Shown: positions 1-8,836, counted from the first letter of the stretch. The stretch: 64,000 nt of DNA from Oscillospiraceae bacterium (GCA_902778115.1 CACYWG010000003.1:73891-137890); one strand, 5' to 3'. Notes: generated by a model from the sequence alone, not told the origin. A program made the numbers and translations.

Positions 1-393
1 CTGAGCATCACCGACGAATACCAGGTCATCGACCCGCTCGAGCGCGCGGTGGAGTACATCATGCTCGGCATGCGCACCACGCGCGGCATTTCCGAGCAGG
101 AATACCATATCCGCTGCCAGAGCAACTGGAAGCCGATCGCCCGCACGCTGGAGGCCTTCCGGCAAAAGGGCTGGACCGAGCTGGAGAGCGACGGCCGCTG
201 GCACTTCACCGTGCCGGGCTTTCTGATCTCCAACACGCTGATCGGCATCCTGCTGGAAGCGCAGGCCAGCGGCCGCATCGAGGGCACGCCCTGGCTGCAC
301 GACGCCTACGAGGCGGAGGAAAAGATCCACGTGCCGAAAAGCGAAGAGGAGCTTTTCACCGAACTATATCAGCAAACAGTCAGCGAGGAATAA
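1..393 (+). CDS. hemW: HemW-like radical SAM protein, C-terminal part
   Basis: Open frame entering from the left edge; 130 residues are visible and the radical SAM core is outside the window. The visible part matches the C-terminal region of the HemW/coproporphyrinogen-oxidase-like family: an LGMRTTRGI block, a segment where the chain turns through GWTELESDGRW, and a final FLISNTLIGILL helix. HemW proteins are heme chaperones rather than true oxidases. The next gene begins 3 bases after the stop, so the two are probably cotranscribed. Family assignment rests on the C-terminal domain only. Confidence 0.72.
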   Translation: MSITDEYQVIDPLERAVEYIMLGMRTTRGISEQEYHIRCQSNWKPIARTLEAFRQKGWTELESDGRWHFTVPGFLISNTLIGILLEAQASGRIEGTPWLHDAYEAEEKIHVPKSEEELFTELYQQTVSEE

Positions 394-396
394 ACT

Positions 397-2301
397 GTGG
401 AAAACGAAAAACAGACAATCAACGAAGCCGAAGCCGCCGCGTCCCCTGAGACGGTCGAGGCGCCCAAGACCGCCGAGGCACCCAAGGCGCCCGCTCCCCG
501 CCGCCGCTCGAAGAAGCAGCGCCGCCGCGCCGCCAGGATCGGCCTTGCGGTGACCCTGTCCGTGCTGCTGATCCTTGTGATCGGCGCGGCCGTCGCGGCC
601 GTCGTGATGGGCCACCGGATCCAGCACAGCGACAAGACCCTGCCGAACGTCATGATCGGCGATGTCGCCGTGGGCGATATGACCAAAGAGGAAGTCGCGA
701 AGACGCTTCTCGACCACGGCTGGGACGAGCAGCACAGCGGCACGCTGACGGTGACGCTGCCGGCCGATATCGACTTCGAGCTGGATTATTACGACGCCGG
801 CGTCAGCTTCACGGCCGAACAGATGGCGGAATTTGCCTATGCCTACGGCCATGAGGGCAGCGATATGGAGGCTTTGCTGGCCTATATCGACGGCATGTCG
901 AACCTGGTGGACGTGTCCGACCAGGAACTGGTGCTCAACGAGGACTACATCCGCGAAAAGACGGAGGAGGGCGCCGCCCGCTTTGAGGTGCGCACCGCCT
1001 TTGGCGAGTATAAGCTGGATGCGAAGAAGAGCGTGATGAAGCTGCTCAAGGGCGGCGGCCAGATGAGCATTGACCGCGAGGCGCTGATCGAGCAGGTGAC
1101 GCGCGCACTGCTGCGCCACGACAGCGAGCTCAACTGCAGCTTCGCCCGCGAAGCTGTCACCACGCCGGATTTCCAGGCCCTGTACGACCAGCTGCACATC
1201 GAGCCGGCCGACGCCTACTATGATCCGGTCAACGATACGATCATCCCGGAGGTCGAGGGCTTCACCTTCGATCCGGAGGAGGCCCGCCGCCTGTGGGAGA
1301 AGGCCGAGATCGCCGACGAGGTGAGCATCCCCATCCAGTACCTGCACCCCGAGGTGACCGCCGGACAGCTGGAGGAGCTGCTCTTCCGTGACCTGCTGGG
1401 CTCCAAGACCACGTATTACGGCGGCAGCACCCGCGAACGCAAGAACAACATCACCCTGGCTTCCCAGAAGATCGACGGTCTGATCCTCCTGCCCGGCCAG
1501 CAGTTCTCCTATAACGGCTACGTCGGCCAGCGCACGGAGGAGGCCGGTTTCCAAACGGCCGCCGCCTACGACAACGGCAAGGTCGTCTATGAGATCGGCG
1601 GCGGCATCTGCCAGGTGTCCTCCACGCTGTATAACGCCGTGCTGAGCGCCAACCTCCAGGTCGACGAGCGCACCTGCCATTACTTTGAGGTCACCTACCT
1701 GCCCAAGGGCCTGGATGCCACCGTCAGCTGGCCCAATCCCGACTTCAAGTTCACCAACAACCGTCCCTTCCCCATCAAGATCCGCGCCTACAGCGACAAC
1801 AGCTCCAGCGTCACCTTTGAGATCTGGGGCAGCAACGTGGACGGCACCTACGTCGTGCCCGCCTCGGCCTGGTGGCCCTACTACGACACCAAGCACCCCG
1901 AGGTGCAGATCGGCTATCAGGCCGTGAGCTACCGCGACGTGTATGACAAGGACGGCAACCGCATCTCCCGCACGGAGGAGGCCTACAGCACCTACTACTT
2001 CCACGAGGAAGACATCGAATGGCCCGAGGAGACGCCGAAGCCGACGCCGACCCCGAAGCCGACCGAAAAGCCGGCCGAGACCCCGAAGCCGGCCGAGACG
2101 CCGAAGCCGACGACCGCACCCACGCCCGCGCCGACCCCGGTGCCCACGCCTGCGCCCACGCCGGTACCCACACCGGAACCCACGCCCGTGCCGACGCCGG
2201 AGCCCACGCCCGTGCCGACGCCGGAGCCTCAGCCCGAGCCCACGCCAGAGCCTCAGCCGGAGCCCGAGCCCGAGCCCGGCGATAACGGATCCGAAGGATA
2301 A
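397..2301 (+). CDS. VanW family membrane-anchored protein with Pro-rich tail
   Basis: 634 residues with a GTG start. A basic, Ala/Pro-rich cytoplasmic stretch (1-47) precedes one membrane helix (about 48-72), so the bulk lies outside the membrane. Two peptidoglycan-binding-type (PG_binding_4-like) segments appear to fill about 80-340. The VanW core follows at about 345-480, with [14 protein letters not shown] near residue 401 as its hallmark. From about 546 the chain becomes Pro/Thr/Glu-rich tandem PTP repeats, presumably a wall-spanning linker. VanW-domain proteins occur in clostridial cell envelopes, but their biochemical role is not established. It sits between hemW and metG with short spacing. 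Confidence 0.85.
   Translation: MENEKQTINEAEAAASPETVEAPKTAEAPKAPAPRRRSKKQRRRAARIGLAVTLSVLLILVIGAAVAAVVMGHRIQHSDKTLPNVMIGDVAVGDMTKEEVAKTLLDHGWDEQHSGTLTVTLPADIDFELDYYDAGVSFTAEQMAEFAYAYGHEGSDMEALLAYIDGMSNLVDVSDQELVLNEDYIREKTEEGAARFEVRTAFGEYKLDAKKSVMKLLKGGGQMSIDREALIEQVTRALLRHDSELNCSFAREAVTTPDFQALYDQLHIEPADAYYDPVNDTIIPEVEGFTFDPEEARRLWEKAEIADEVSIPIQYLHPEVTAGQLEELLFRDLLGSKTTYYGGSTRERKNNITLASQKIDGLILLPGQQFSYNGYVGQRTEEAGFQTAAAYDNGKVVYEIGGGICQVSSTLYNAVLSANLQVDERTCHYFEVTYLPKGLDATVSWPNPDFKFTNNRPFPIKIRAYSDNSSSVTFEIWGSNVDGTYVVPASAWWPYYDTKHPEVQIGYQAVSYRDVYDKDGNRISRTEEAYSTYYFHEEDIEWPEETPKPTPTPKPTEKPAETPKPAETPKPTTAPTPAPTPVPTPAPTPVPTPEPTPVPTPEPTPVPTPEPQPEPTPEPQPEPEPEPGDNGSEG
2032..2280 (+). repeat. Pro/Thr/Glu-coding tandem repeat at the 3' end of the VanW gene
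   Basis: Degenerate hexa- to dodecanucleotide repeats encode alternating PTP, PAP, PVP and PEP units over about 80 codons. They sit inside the reading frame and end close to the stop. Such low-complexity tracts can vary in length between strains; that is an inference here. Confidence 0.7.
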
Positions 2302-2316
2302 CAGGAGTAAAAACAC

Positions 2317-4266
2317 ATGGACAAAAAGACCTTTTATATCACCACCCCGATCTACTACCCCTCCGACAAGCTGCATATCGGCCACTGCTACTGCACCGTG
2401 GCCACCGACGCGATCGCCCGCTACAAACGCCTGCGCGGCTACGACGTGATGTTCCTCACCGGCACCGACGAGCACGGCCAGAAGATCGAGGAGCGCGCCA
2501 AGGCCGCCGGCGTCACGCCCCAGCAGTTTGTGGACAACATCGTCACCGGCGAGCACGGCGTGCTCGATCTGTGGAAGCTGATGAACATCTCCAATGACCG
2601 CTTCATCCGCACCACCGACGACTACCACATGGAGTCCGTGCAGAAGATCTTCCGGAAGATGTACGAAAAGGGCGACATCTACAAGGGCGCCTACAAGGGC
2701 AAGTACTGCACGCCCTGCGAGAGCTTCTGGACCGAGAGCCAGCTCGTCGACGGCAAGTGCCCCGACTGCGGCCGCGAGGTGCACGACGCGGAGGAGGAAG
2801 CTTATTTCTTCCGCCTGTCCAAGTACGCAAAGCCCGTGCAGGAGCTCCTGGAGAGCGGCGACTTCCTCGAACCCGCCAGCCGCGTCAACGAGATGGTCAA
2901 CAACTTCATCAAGCCCGGCCTGGAGGACCTCTGCGTCTCCCGCACCAGCTTCAAATGGGGCATCCCGGTGGACTTTGACCCGGGCCACGTCGTCTACGTC
3001 TGGGTCGACGCGCTGTTCAACTACTGCACCGCGCTCGGCTTCCTCAACGACAAATACCACGATTACGACAAGTATTGGCCAGCCGACGTGCACATCGTCG
3101 GCAAGGAGATCGTCCGCTTCCACTCGATCATCTGGCCGGCCATGCTGATGAGCATGGAGCTGCCGCTGCCGAAGAAGGTCTACGGCCACGGCTGGCTGGT
3201 GATCGACGGCGGCAAGATGTCCAAGTCCAAGGGCAATGTGGTCGATCCCTACCTGCTGGCCGAGAAGTTCGGCGTGGACGCGCTGCGCTTCTTCCTGCTG
3301 CGCTCCTTCCCCTTCGGCTCGGACGGCAACTTCTCCAATGAGCTGCTGATCTCGACGATCAACACCGACCTCGCCAACGATCTCGGCAACCTCGTCTCCC
3401 GCACCACCGCCATGGCCGAAAAGTACTTCGGCGGCACGCTGCCGGAGGCGCGCGAGTCTGACCTGATCGACAACGAGCTCATCGCCATGATCCGCGAGAC
3501 CGCTGACCGCTACGCCGAGCAGATGGACAAGTTCCAGCTGCACCTGGGTCTGGAAGAGGTCTTCAAGCTCATCCAGCGCGCCAACAAGTACATCGACGAG
3601 ACCGCCCCCTGGGTGCTGGCCCGCGACGAGGCGAAAAAGCCGCGTCTGGCGACGGTGCTGTATAATCTCCTCGAGGCGCTGCGCGTGTCGCTGACGATGC
3701 TGACGCCCTTCATGCCCGAAAGCTGCGAGAAGGCCTTCGCGCAGATCGGCGCGGACGCAGCCGCCCGCAGCTGGGACAAGGCGGGCGAATACGGCGTGCT
3801 GCCCGCGAACATCAGCGTCCGCAAGGGCGAGACGCTCTTCCCGCGCATCGACATGGCCAAGGCGCTGGAGGAGCTGGAAGCCATGCACAAGCCCGCATGC
3901 CCCCAGGTCAAGATCGAGCCGGTGCTGCCGGATGTGACGATCGACGACTTTGCCAAATGCGACATGCGCGTGTGCAAGGTGCTCGCCTGCGAAAATGTCA
4001 AAAAGAGCGAGAAGCTCCTGAAGTTCACGCTGGACGACGGCAGCGGCACGGAGCGCCAGATTCTCTCCGGCATCGCCAAGTTCTATAAGCCCGAAGAGCT
4101 CGTCGGCAAGACGGTCGTTGCGATCCTGAATCTGCCGCCGCGCAAGATGATGGGCCAGATGTCCAACGGCATGCTGCTCAGTGCCGTGCGCGAGGTCGAC
4201 GGCAAGGAGGAGCTGAAGCTCCTGATGCTCGACGACTCCGTCCCCGCCGGCAGCAGGCTCTGCTGA
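2317..4266 (+). CDS. metG: Methionine--tRNA ligase
   Basis: 649 residues, the long form of MetRS. The class I signature HIGH is at residues 20-23 and KMSKS at 300-304. The zinc knuckle of the connective peptide is C131-x2-C134 with C148-x2-C151. The C-terminal part from about 540 is an EMAP/Trbp111-type tRNA-binding domain (DFAKCDMRVCKV...), which makes the enzyme a dimer in other bacteria. It charges tRNA-Met with methionine. The ATG is preceded by AGGAG at 2303-2307 and starts 15 bases after the VanW gene. A strong hairpin lies downstream. Confidence 0.97.
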   Translation: MDKKTFYITTPIYYPSDKLHIGHCYCTVATDAIARYKRLRGYDVMFLTGTDEHGQKIEERAKAAGVTPQQFVDNIVTGEHGVLDLWKLMNISNDRFIRTTDDYHMESVQKIFRKMYEKGDIYKGAYKGKYCTPCESFWTESQLVDGKCPDCGREVHDAEEEAYFFRLSKYAKPVQELLESGDFLEPASRVNEMVNNFIKPGLEDLCVSRTSFKWGIPVDFDPGHVVYVWVDALFNYCTALGFLNDKYHDYDKYWPADVHIVGKEIVRFHSIIWPAMLMSMELPLPKKVYGHGWLVIDGGKMSKSKGNVVDPYLLAEKFGVDALRFFLLRSFPFGSDGNFSNELLISTINTDLANDLGNLVSRTTAMAEKYFGGTLPEARESDLIDNELIAMIRETADRYAEQMDKFQLHLGLEEVFKLIQRANKYIDETAPWVLARDEAKKPRLATVLYNLLEALRVSLTMLTPFMPESCEKAFAQIGADAAARSWDKAGEYGVLPANISVRKGETLFPRIDMAKALEELEAMHKPACPQVKIEPVLPDVTIDDFAKCDMRVCKVLACENVKKSEKLLKFTLDDGSGTERQILSGIAKFYKPEELVGKTVVAILNLPPRKMMGQMSNGMLLSAVREVDGKEELKLLMLDDSVPAGSRLC

Positions 4267-4319
4267 GACAATTCGGAGTTCGGAATTCGGAATTCGGAAT
4301 TGAGGGCAGATCATCATCA

Positions 4320-4357
4320 AAAACGTTGTGCCCGGGGTGACCCGGGCACAACGTTTT
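4320..4357 (+). terminator. Hairpin downstream of metG
   Basis: Perfect 17-bp stem (4320-4336 with 4341-4357) and a GTGA loop. The right arm ends in TTTT, but the following bases are not T-rich, so this is a very stable hairpin with a modest U tract. It could terminate in both directions. Confidence 0.7.
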
Positions 4358-4541
4358 GCTCCGACTCCCGCGTCGGGATGACATGGGAGCACAGAGCAAT
4401 CACGCCTCCTCTTTATCCCTCTCTCCACCTTGCGGTGCCCGAAAAAAGCTTCGGGCTTTCGCTCTCCCTCGCTTTTTTCGACCGCTGCGGAGATTGCGCC
4501 CCTGCTTTTTCTGCCACCGGCAGCGCAAGGGCGCAATCCCC

Positions 4542-4570
4542 TTGATTTTGTAACATTTAGCGTGTATCAT
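4542..4570 (+). promoter_or_regulatory. Sigma-A-type promoter for the flippase gene
   Basis: TTGATT, 17-base spacer, TATCAT, about 30 bases upstream of the ATG at 4601, with CGGAGG as ribosome site in between. Confidence 0.55.
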
Positions 4571-4600
4571 ACGGTTTGATCCTTTTTCCCGGAGGCACAC

Positions 4601-6202
4601 ATGTCCGAACATAAAGGCCAAAACTACCTGCACGGTGCGGCGATCCTCACCGCGGGCGTGATCATCATGAAGATCCTGGGCTTCCTGTACAAGATGCCCA
4701 TCGGAAATATCCTCGGCGACGACGGATACTCCATGTTTCTCGCCACCTACAACGTCTATAACGTCTTTCTGACGCTGTCCACGGCGGGCCTGCCCATCGC
4801 GCTGGCGCGCATGGTGTCCGAGGCCAACGCCCAGGGCCGCCCCAATCAGCTGCGCCGCACCTTCTCTGTCGCCTGGCGCAGCTTCTTCTGGATCGGCCTG
4901 TTCTGCTCGCTCATCATGGCGCTCTTCCCGCGACAGATCGCAGGCGGCATCCTGCGCAATCCCGACGCCGCGCTGAGCATCCGCGTGATGAGCCCCTCGG
5001 TGCTGCTGGTCTGCCTGGTCTCGGCCTACCGCGGCTACTGCCAGGGCTTCGGCGACATGATCCCCACCACCGTCGGCCAGGTGCTGGAGGTGCTGGTCAA
5101 GGTCATCGTCGGTCTGGCGCTGGCCTGGTTTTTGATGCACAATCACTACGGCAAACCGCTCGGCTCGGCGGGCGCCATCTTCGGCGTGACGGCGGGCTCG
5201 GCGGCGGCGCTGCTGTACATGTGGCTGCACAAGCAGCGGCATTACCGCGACGACATGTCCGGAAGCGATGAGCCCGACCCCGACGGGAAGATCTTCCGGC
5301 GCTTTCTGCGCATCGGCATCCCGATCGCCATGGGCAGCAGCGTGCTCGCGCTGCTGAACCTGATCGACTCCAGCCTCTGCATGGGCCGTCTGCAGGACGC
5401 CGCACGCTTCAGCTATCAGGAGGCCAAGGAGCTCACCGGCGTTTACGGCAAGGCGCAGACCATCTTCAATCTGCCCGCCGCCATCATCACACCGCTGACG
5501 ATCTCCGTCGTGCCTGCTGTCACCGCCGCCATCGTCAAGAAGGAAAACGACGAGGCGACCAGAATCTCCGAGGACTCGATGCGCATCGCCGCCGTGCTGA
5601 GCCTGCCGATGGGCGTGGGCCTTGCGGTGCTGGCCAGGCCGATCATGAACCTGATCTTCGACGGGGCACATCCGGTCGGCGCCGATCTGCTGGCGATCCT
5701 TGGCCTTGCCTCGGTCTTCGTGTGCATGGTGCTGATGGAAAATGCGATCCTGCAGGCCACGGGCCATGAGCTGCTGCCGATGTACACGCTTTTCGCCGGC
5801 GGCGTGCTCAAGGTCGTCGTCAACTACTTCCTGGTGGCCCAGCGCGGCATCAACATCCTCGGCGCGCCGATCGGCACGCTGGCCAGTTACCTGCTGATGG
5901 CCGTCATCAACTTCGTCATGATGTGCTATGTGCTGGACAAGAATCCCCGCCTGCGCATCATCCTCCTCAAGCCGCTCTTCTGCACGCTGGTTATGGGCGC
6001 GGCCGCCTGGGCCGTGTACGGACTGCTGGGCCGCTTCGCCGCGGGCGGCAGGCTCGGCCTGCTGATCGGGACCGGCGCCGCCATCCTGGTCGCCGTCGTC
6101 GTTTACCTGGCTCTGAGCATCCTGCTGCGCACGGTGACGAAGGAGGATATGGCGCTGATCCCGGGCGGCGCAAAAATCGCCCGTCTGCTCCATATGAAGT
6201 GA
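4601..6202 (+). CDS. SpoVB/MurJ-like polysaccharide flippase (MVF/MATE superfamily)
   Basis: 533 residues with about 14 predicted hydrophobic helices. The start is typical of the SpoVB/YtgP branch: GAAILTAGVIIMKILGFLYKMP then GDDGYSMF. Members move lipid-linked cell-wall or polysaccharide precursors across the membrane; SpoVB itself serves cortex synthesis in sporulation and YtgP is a MurJ-like lipid II flippase in Bacillus. Which of these roles applies cannot be told from sequence alone. It has its own promoter and SD, and is followed by an inverted repeat and hup. Confidence 0.85.
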   Translation: MSEHKGQNYLHGAAILTAGVIIMKILGFLYKMPIGNILGDDGYSMFLATYNVYNVFLTLSTAGLPIALARMVSEANAQGRPNQLRRTFSVAWRSFFWIGLFCSLIMALFPRQIAGGILRNPDAALSIRVMSPSVLLVCLVSAYRGYCQGFGDMIPTTVGQVLEVLVKVIVGLALAWFLMHNHYGKPLGSAGAIFGVTAGSAAALLYMWLHKQRHYRDDMSGSDEPDPDGKIFRRFLRIGIPIAMGSSVLALLNLIDSSLCMGRLQDAARFSYQEAKELTGVYGKAQTIFNLPAAIITPLTISVVPAVTAAIVKKENDEATRISEDSMRIAAVLSLPMGVGLAVLARPIMNLIFDGAHPVGADLLAILGLASVFVCMVLMENAILQATGHELLPMYTLFAGGVLKVVVNYFLVAQRGINILGAPIGTLASYLLMAVINFVMMCYVLDKNPRLRIILLKPLFCTLVMGAAAWAVYGLLGRFAAGGRLGLLIGTGAAILVAVVVYLALSILLRTVTKEDMALIPGGAKIARLLHMK

Positions 6203-6240
6203 AAAAATGCCGGATTTCCTTTGAATTTTTTAAATAGGGC

Positions 6241-6269
6241 TTGATTCTTCCGGATGAATATGATAGATT
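6241..6269 (+). promoter_or_regulatory. Candidate promoter for hup
   Basis: TTGATT, 17-base spacer, TAGATT. A 5' leader of about 100 bases would follow, containing the inverted repeat at 6307-6327. Confidence 0.4.
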
Positions 6270-6306
6270 AGACTTGCTGGTAACGCCAGCATGAAAAAAT
6301 GAGTAA

Positions 6307-6327
6307 TTTGCCCGTTTTTCGGGCAAA
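6307..6327 (+). promoter_or_regulatory. Hairpin in the hup leader or flippase terminator
   Basis: TTTGCCCG/CGGGCAAA with a five-T loop, extended outward by ATGAGT (6299-6304) and ACTCAT (6327-6332). There is no T run after it, so it may be a leader hairpin of hup rather than a classical terminator. Confidence 0.5.
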
Positions 6328-6373
6328 CTCATCATAACCAAGGCCCGAGTGGCCATTACTTAGGAGGATTATT

Positions 6374-6649
6374 ATGAACAAAACCGAACTGGTCGCTGCT
6401 GTTGCAGAAAAGACCGGCGCTTCCAAGAAGGACAGCGAAAAGCTCGTCAGCGCCGTTTTTGAAACCATTACCGATGCTCTCGTTGCCGGCGATAAAGTCG
6501 CTCTGGTCGGCTTTGGTGCTTTTGAAGTGAAAGAGCGCCCCGCCCGCACCGGCCGCAACCCCCGCACCAAGGAAACGATCGAGATCCCCGCTTCCCGCTC
6601 CGCTTCCTTCAAGCCCGGCAAGGCCCTCAAGGACGCCGTCAGCAAGTAA
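6374..6649 (+). CDS. hup: HU family DNA-binding protein
   Basis: 91 residues, the normal HU length. It starts [20 protein letters not shown] and has the HU beta-arm signature [20 protein letters not shown] with the conserved RTGRNP tip, ending in the family's [13 protein letters not shown] is the nucleoid-compacting DNA-bending protein. A strong AGGAGG at 6362-6367 sets the ATG. A GAAA-loop terminator follows directly. Codon choice is more biased than in neighbours, fitting high expression. Confidence 0.97.
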   Translation: MNKTELVAAVAEKTGASKKDSEKLVSAVFETITDALVAGDKVALVGFGAFEVKERPARTGRNPRTKETIEIPASRSASFKPGKALKDAVSK

Positions 6650-6662
6650 TGATATAAAAATG

Positions 6663-6693
6663 AGCAGCTGTCCGAAAGGGCGGCTGCTTTTTT
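6663..6693 (+). terminator. hup terminator
   Basis: AGCAGCTGTCC and GGGCGGCTGCT pair around a GAAA loop and run into six Ts. A second perfect 11-bp hairpin (6695-6705 with 6713-6723) follows immediately. Confidence 0.88.
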
Positions 6694-6807
6694 ATCAATG
6701 ATGAAGCAAAGTTTCATCATTGAGAGCTCGCGGCACTTGCCTCAGGGTGTTTTTGCCGTGGCAAAGCTACCCGCGTGTATGATCATAAGATCAGCAAGGA
6801 GTATGTC

Positions 6808-7050
6808 ATGCGTCTGGATAAATACTTAAAAGTCTCTCGCCTCATCAAGCGCCGCACCGTCGCCAACGACGCCTGCGACGGCGAGCGCGTCAGCGTCAAC
6901 GGCCGCCCCGTCAGGGCCAGCTATCAGGTCAAGGTCGGCGACGTGATCGAGATCGCCTTCGGGCAGCGCACACTGAAGGTGGAGGTCACCGAGATCAGCG
7001 AGACCGCCAACAAGGCCAGCGCCCCGGCCATGTACCGGGAGCTGCCGTAA
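6808..7050 (+). CDS. S4-domain RNA-binding protein (RqcP/YabO/Hsp15 type)
   Basis: 80 residues made almost entirely of one S4 fold: MRLDKYLKVSRLIKRRTVA, then GRVSVNG-like ERVSVNGRPV and a VKVGDVIEI strand. The size and order match RqcP (YabO) and heat-shock protein 15, which bind 23S rRNA/tRNA on stalled 50S subunits in ribosome quality control. The start at 6808 is chosen because AAGGAG lies at 6796-6801 with good spacing; an upstream in-frame codon at 6775 has no such site. The hup-yabO order is common in Firmicutes. Confidence 0.88.
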   Translation: MRLDKYLKVSRLIKRRTVANDACDGERVSVNGRPVRASYQVKVGDVIEIAFGQRTLKVEVTEISETANKASAPAMYRELP

Positions 7051-7145
7051 TTTTCTGCGAATTGACCAAAAATTTCCGCCCAGATTTGTGGAAATGCCGA
7101 TTTCAGTCTCTTCGCTCATTTTTTCGCCAAAGCCTTCACAATCTA

Positions 7146-7154
7146 TGGTATAAT
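7146..7154 (+). promoter_or_regulatory. Extended -10 promoter for hpf
   Basis: TGG-TATAAT, an extended -10 element, with no good -35 box. It lies about 65 bases before the hpf start. Confidence 0.6.
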
Positions 7155-7218
7155 AACAGTGTCCCCGATGGGACAGCATCAATCTGCAGCAGCAGAACGA
7201 AAGAAAGGAGCAGGCAGT

Positions 7219-7767
7219 ATGAAGTTCACGTTTACCGAGAAGAAGATGGACTCGTCCGAGGAGCTGCGCGCGTATTCCGAAAAGAAGATCGGCAAGCTTG
7301 ACCGGTTCTTCAAAACGGAGGCCGAGGCTTTCGTCACCTACAGCATCGAGCGCGGCCGTTTCCGGGCTGAGATCACCATCAAAAACGGCGGTCTGTTTTA
7401 CCGGGCCAGCGAACTGACCTCGGATATGTACGCATCGGTCGATTCCGGTGTGGCCTCGATCGAGCGCCAGATCCGCCGGAACAAGACCCGTCTGGCAAAG
7501 CGCCTGAGAGAGGGCGTTATGGAGCGTGACGTCGTGCCTGCCTATGCCGCCGCCGCGGAAGAAGACGAGGCGGCTGATGAGTTCAAGATCGTCCGCAGCA
7601 AGCGCTTCTCCATCAAGCCCATGTCCCCGGAGGAGGCGATCCTGCAAATGAACCTGCTGGATCACGAGTTCTTCGTGTTCCGCAACATGGACGAAAACGA
7701 CAACATCGCCATCGTCTACAAGCGTAATCAGGGCGGCTACGGCCTGATCTGCGACGAAAAAGAATAA
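7219..7767 (+). CDS. hpf: Ribosome hibernation promoting factor, long form
   Basis: 182 residues. An N-terminal S30AE domain (1 to about 105, MKFTFTEKKMDSSEELRAY...) is followed by an acidic linker and the C-terminal dimerisation domain (about 125-182: KRFSIKPMSPEEAILQMNLL, then FFVFRN). Long HPF dimerises 70S ribosomes into inactive 100S particles in stationary phase. The ATG at 7219 is chosen because AAAGGAG lies at 7204-7210. An extended -10 promoter and a strong bidirectional terminator flank it, so it is a single-gene unit. Confidence 0.95.
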   Translation: MKFTFTEKKMDSSEELRAYSEKKIGKLDRFFKTEAEAFVTYSIERGRFRAEITIKNGGLFYRASELTSDMYASVDSGVASIERQIRRNKTRLAKRLREGVMERDVVPAYAAAAEEDEAADEFKIVRSKRFSIKPMSPEEAILQMNLLDHEFFVFRNMDENDNIAIVYKRNQGGYGLICDEKE

Positions 7768-7782
7768 AGCTTCCGAATCAAC

Positions 7783-7814
7783 AAAAGAGCCCTTCCGAAA
7801 GGAAGGGCTCTTTT
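7783..7814 (+). terminator. Bidirectional terminator between hpf and the methyltransferase gene
   Basis: Perfect 14-bp stem with a GAAA loop, A tract on the left and T tract on the right, between two convergent genes. Confidence 0.92.
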
Positions 7815-7815
7815 G

Positions 7816-8526
7816 TTATCGGTGATAGATGCGGCGGAATTCTTCGCTCTCCGACCCGTCAGGTGCCGTTAGGACGAGCATCGGCTCGATCAGCAGGCCC
7901 GGCCTTCCGCCGCGGCGCGCCTCCAGCAGCACAAGGCTCGGGGCGCTCTCCGCCCGGTGACAGACGAGGCGCAGGCGCTTTGGCTCCAGGCCGCGTTCGC
8001 TGAGGCAGCAGCAGAGCTCGCTCAGCCGCTCCGGCCGGTGCACCAGGAACAGGCTGCCGCCGCTGCGCAGCAGGAAGGCCGCCGCGTCGCAGAGCTCCGA
8101 GAGGCTGCAGCTTGCCTCCGCGCGCGCCGCCGCCCGGTCAGCCCGCGGCGCGACCGCTCCCCGGTCCGCCGGGAAATAGGGCGGGTTCGAGACGGCGAGA
8201 TCAAAGCTGCCCGCGCGAAAGAGCGCCCGGCACTCCCGGATATCGCCATCGACGACCTCGATGCGGCTGTCCATACCGTTCCTCGCGGCGTTTTCCCGGG
8301 CCGCGGCCGCCGCCTCCGGCAGCAGCTCCAGCCCGGTCATTCGAAGGCCCGTGCTCTTTTGGGCCAGCAGCAGCGAGAGGATCCCCGAGCCGCAGCCGAG
8401 GTCGATCCCCCGCTTTGCCCCGCGGATCTGCGCAAAATCCGCCAGCAGCACGCTGTCCGTGCTCAGCTTGAAGTGCTCCGACTGCCGAAACAGCGGCCCG
8501 CCGGGCCAAAGCTCTTGAATGTCCAT
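7816..8526 (-). CDS. TrmN6-like tRNA (adenine-N6) methyltransferase
   Basis: 236 residues. SAM-binding motif I IDLGCGSG is at 41-48 and the N6-adenine methyltransferase motif NPPY at 114-117. The N-terminal block GPLFRQSEHFKLSTDSVLLADF is typical of the YabB/TrmN6 group that methylates A37 of tRNA1(Val). The start at 8526 is preceded on its strand by GGGAGA. A longer frame upstream only runs antisense through the ferredoxin gene. Substrate tRNA is inferred from the family. Confidence 0.85.
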   Translation of the reverse strand: MDIQELWPGGPLFRQSEHFKLSTDSVLLADFAQIRGAKRGIDLGCGSGILSLLLAQKSTGLRMTGLELLPEAAAAARENAARNGMDSRIEVVDGDIRECRALFRAGSFDLAVSNPPYFPADRGAVAPRADRAAARAEASCSLSELCDAAAFLLRSGGSLFLVHRPERLSELCCCLSERGLEPKRLRLVCHRAESAPSLVLLEARRGGRPGLLIEPMLVLTAPDGSESEEFRRIYHR

Positions 8527-8541
8527 ACGTTTCTCCCATAT

Positions 8542-8579
8542 AAAAATCGGGACGGCCCGAAAAGGCCGTCCCGATTTTT
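8542..8579 (-). terminator. Ferredoxin terminator
   Basis: Perfect 16-bp stem (8542-8557 with 8564-8579) and a six-base loop, with T tracts in both directions, just past the ferredoxin stop on the minus strand. Confidence 0.9.
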
Positions 8580-8590
8580 CACTTTTCAAC

Positions 8591-8761
8591 TCACTCGAGC
8601 GTGATCGCTTCGGCAGGGCACTGAGCCGCGCAGGAGCCGCACTCCAGGCAGGCGTCGGGGTCGATCTCGTAGTGGAGCTCACCCATGCTGATCGCCTCGG
8701 CAGGGCACTGAGCCGCGCAGGAACCGCAGGACAGGCACTCGTCGCTGATAACGTAAGGCAT
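8591..8761 (-). CDS. 2[4Fe-4S] ferredoxin
   Basis: 56 residues, starting MPYVISDECLSCGSC. Two cluster motifs C-x2-C-x2-C-x3-C-P are at C9/C12/C15/C19 and C38/C41/C44/C48, as in clostridial ferredoxin, a small soluble electron carrier. The second half repeats CGSCAAQCPAEAI exactly, and the two halves are almost identical at DNA level. AGGGGG lies upstream of the ATG. It has its own promoter and terminator, so it is monocistronic. NfnAB in this window is a plausible partner, by inference. Confidence 0.95.
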   Translation of the reverse strand: MPYVISDECLSCGSCAAQCPAEAISMGELHYEIDPDACLECGSCAAQCPAEAITLE

Positions 8762-8808
8762 ATTCTTTTACCCCCTGATAATATGTCAGACCTCTTGTCT
8801 GTGAGGTC

Positions 8809-8836
8809 ATTGTAGCACATCTCCCGCAAAAATCAA
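8809..8836 (-). promoter_or_regulatory. Ferredoxin promoter
   Basis: On the minus strand TTGATT (8831-8836), 16-base spacer, TACAAT (8809-8814) with a TGC extension. A GACCTC/GAGGTC inverted repeat (8789-8808) lies at the start of the leader. Confidence 0.6.

Larger units (their letters stand above)
4267..4600. other. Palindrome-rich intergenic region between metG and the flippase gene
   Basis: 333 bases without a convincing gene. It holds four direct copies of ATTCGGA (4271-4301), the metG hairpin (4320-4357), a 9-base inverted pair GAAAAAAGC/GCTTTTTTC (4441-4449 and 4471-4479), a 10-base pair GATTGCGCCC/GGGCGCAATC (4492-4501 and 4529-4538) enclosing CTGCC/GGCAG, and a promoter at its right end. 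Frames that run through it have no codon-use or homology support. Confidence 0.75.

Noticed and set aside
2032..2280. Repeats in the VanW gene as mobile DNA
   Set aside because: They keep the frame and code for a Pro/Thr-rich linker, a normal feature of surface proteins.
4271..4301. Direct ATTCGGA units as a possible CRISPR or satellite array
   Set aside because: Units are 7-8 bases without spacers of regular length, and no cas gene is nearby.
364..4536. A minus-strand open frame of almost 1,400 codons opposite the VanW and metG genes
   Set aside because: It is antisense to two genes with clear families, is rich in His, Gln, Val, Asp and Leu as expected of a mirrored GC-rich frame, and has no recognisable domain.
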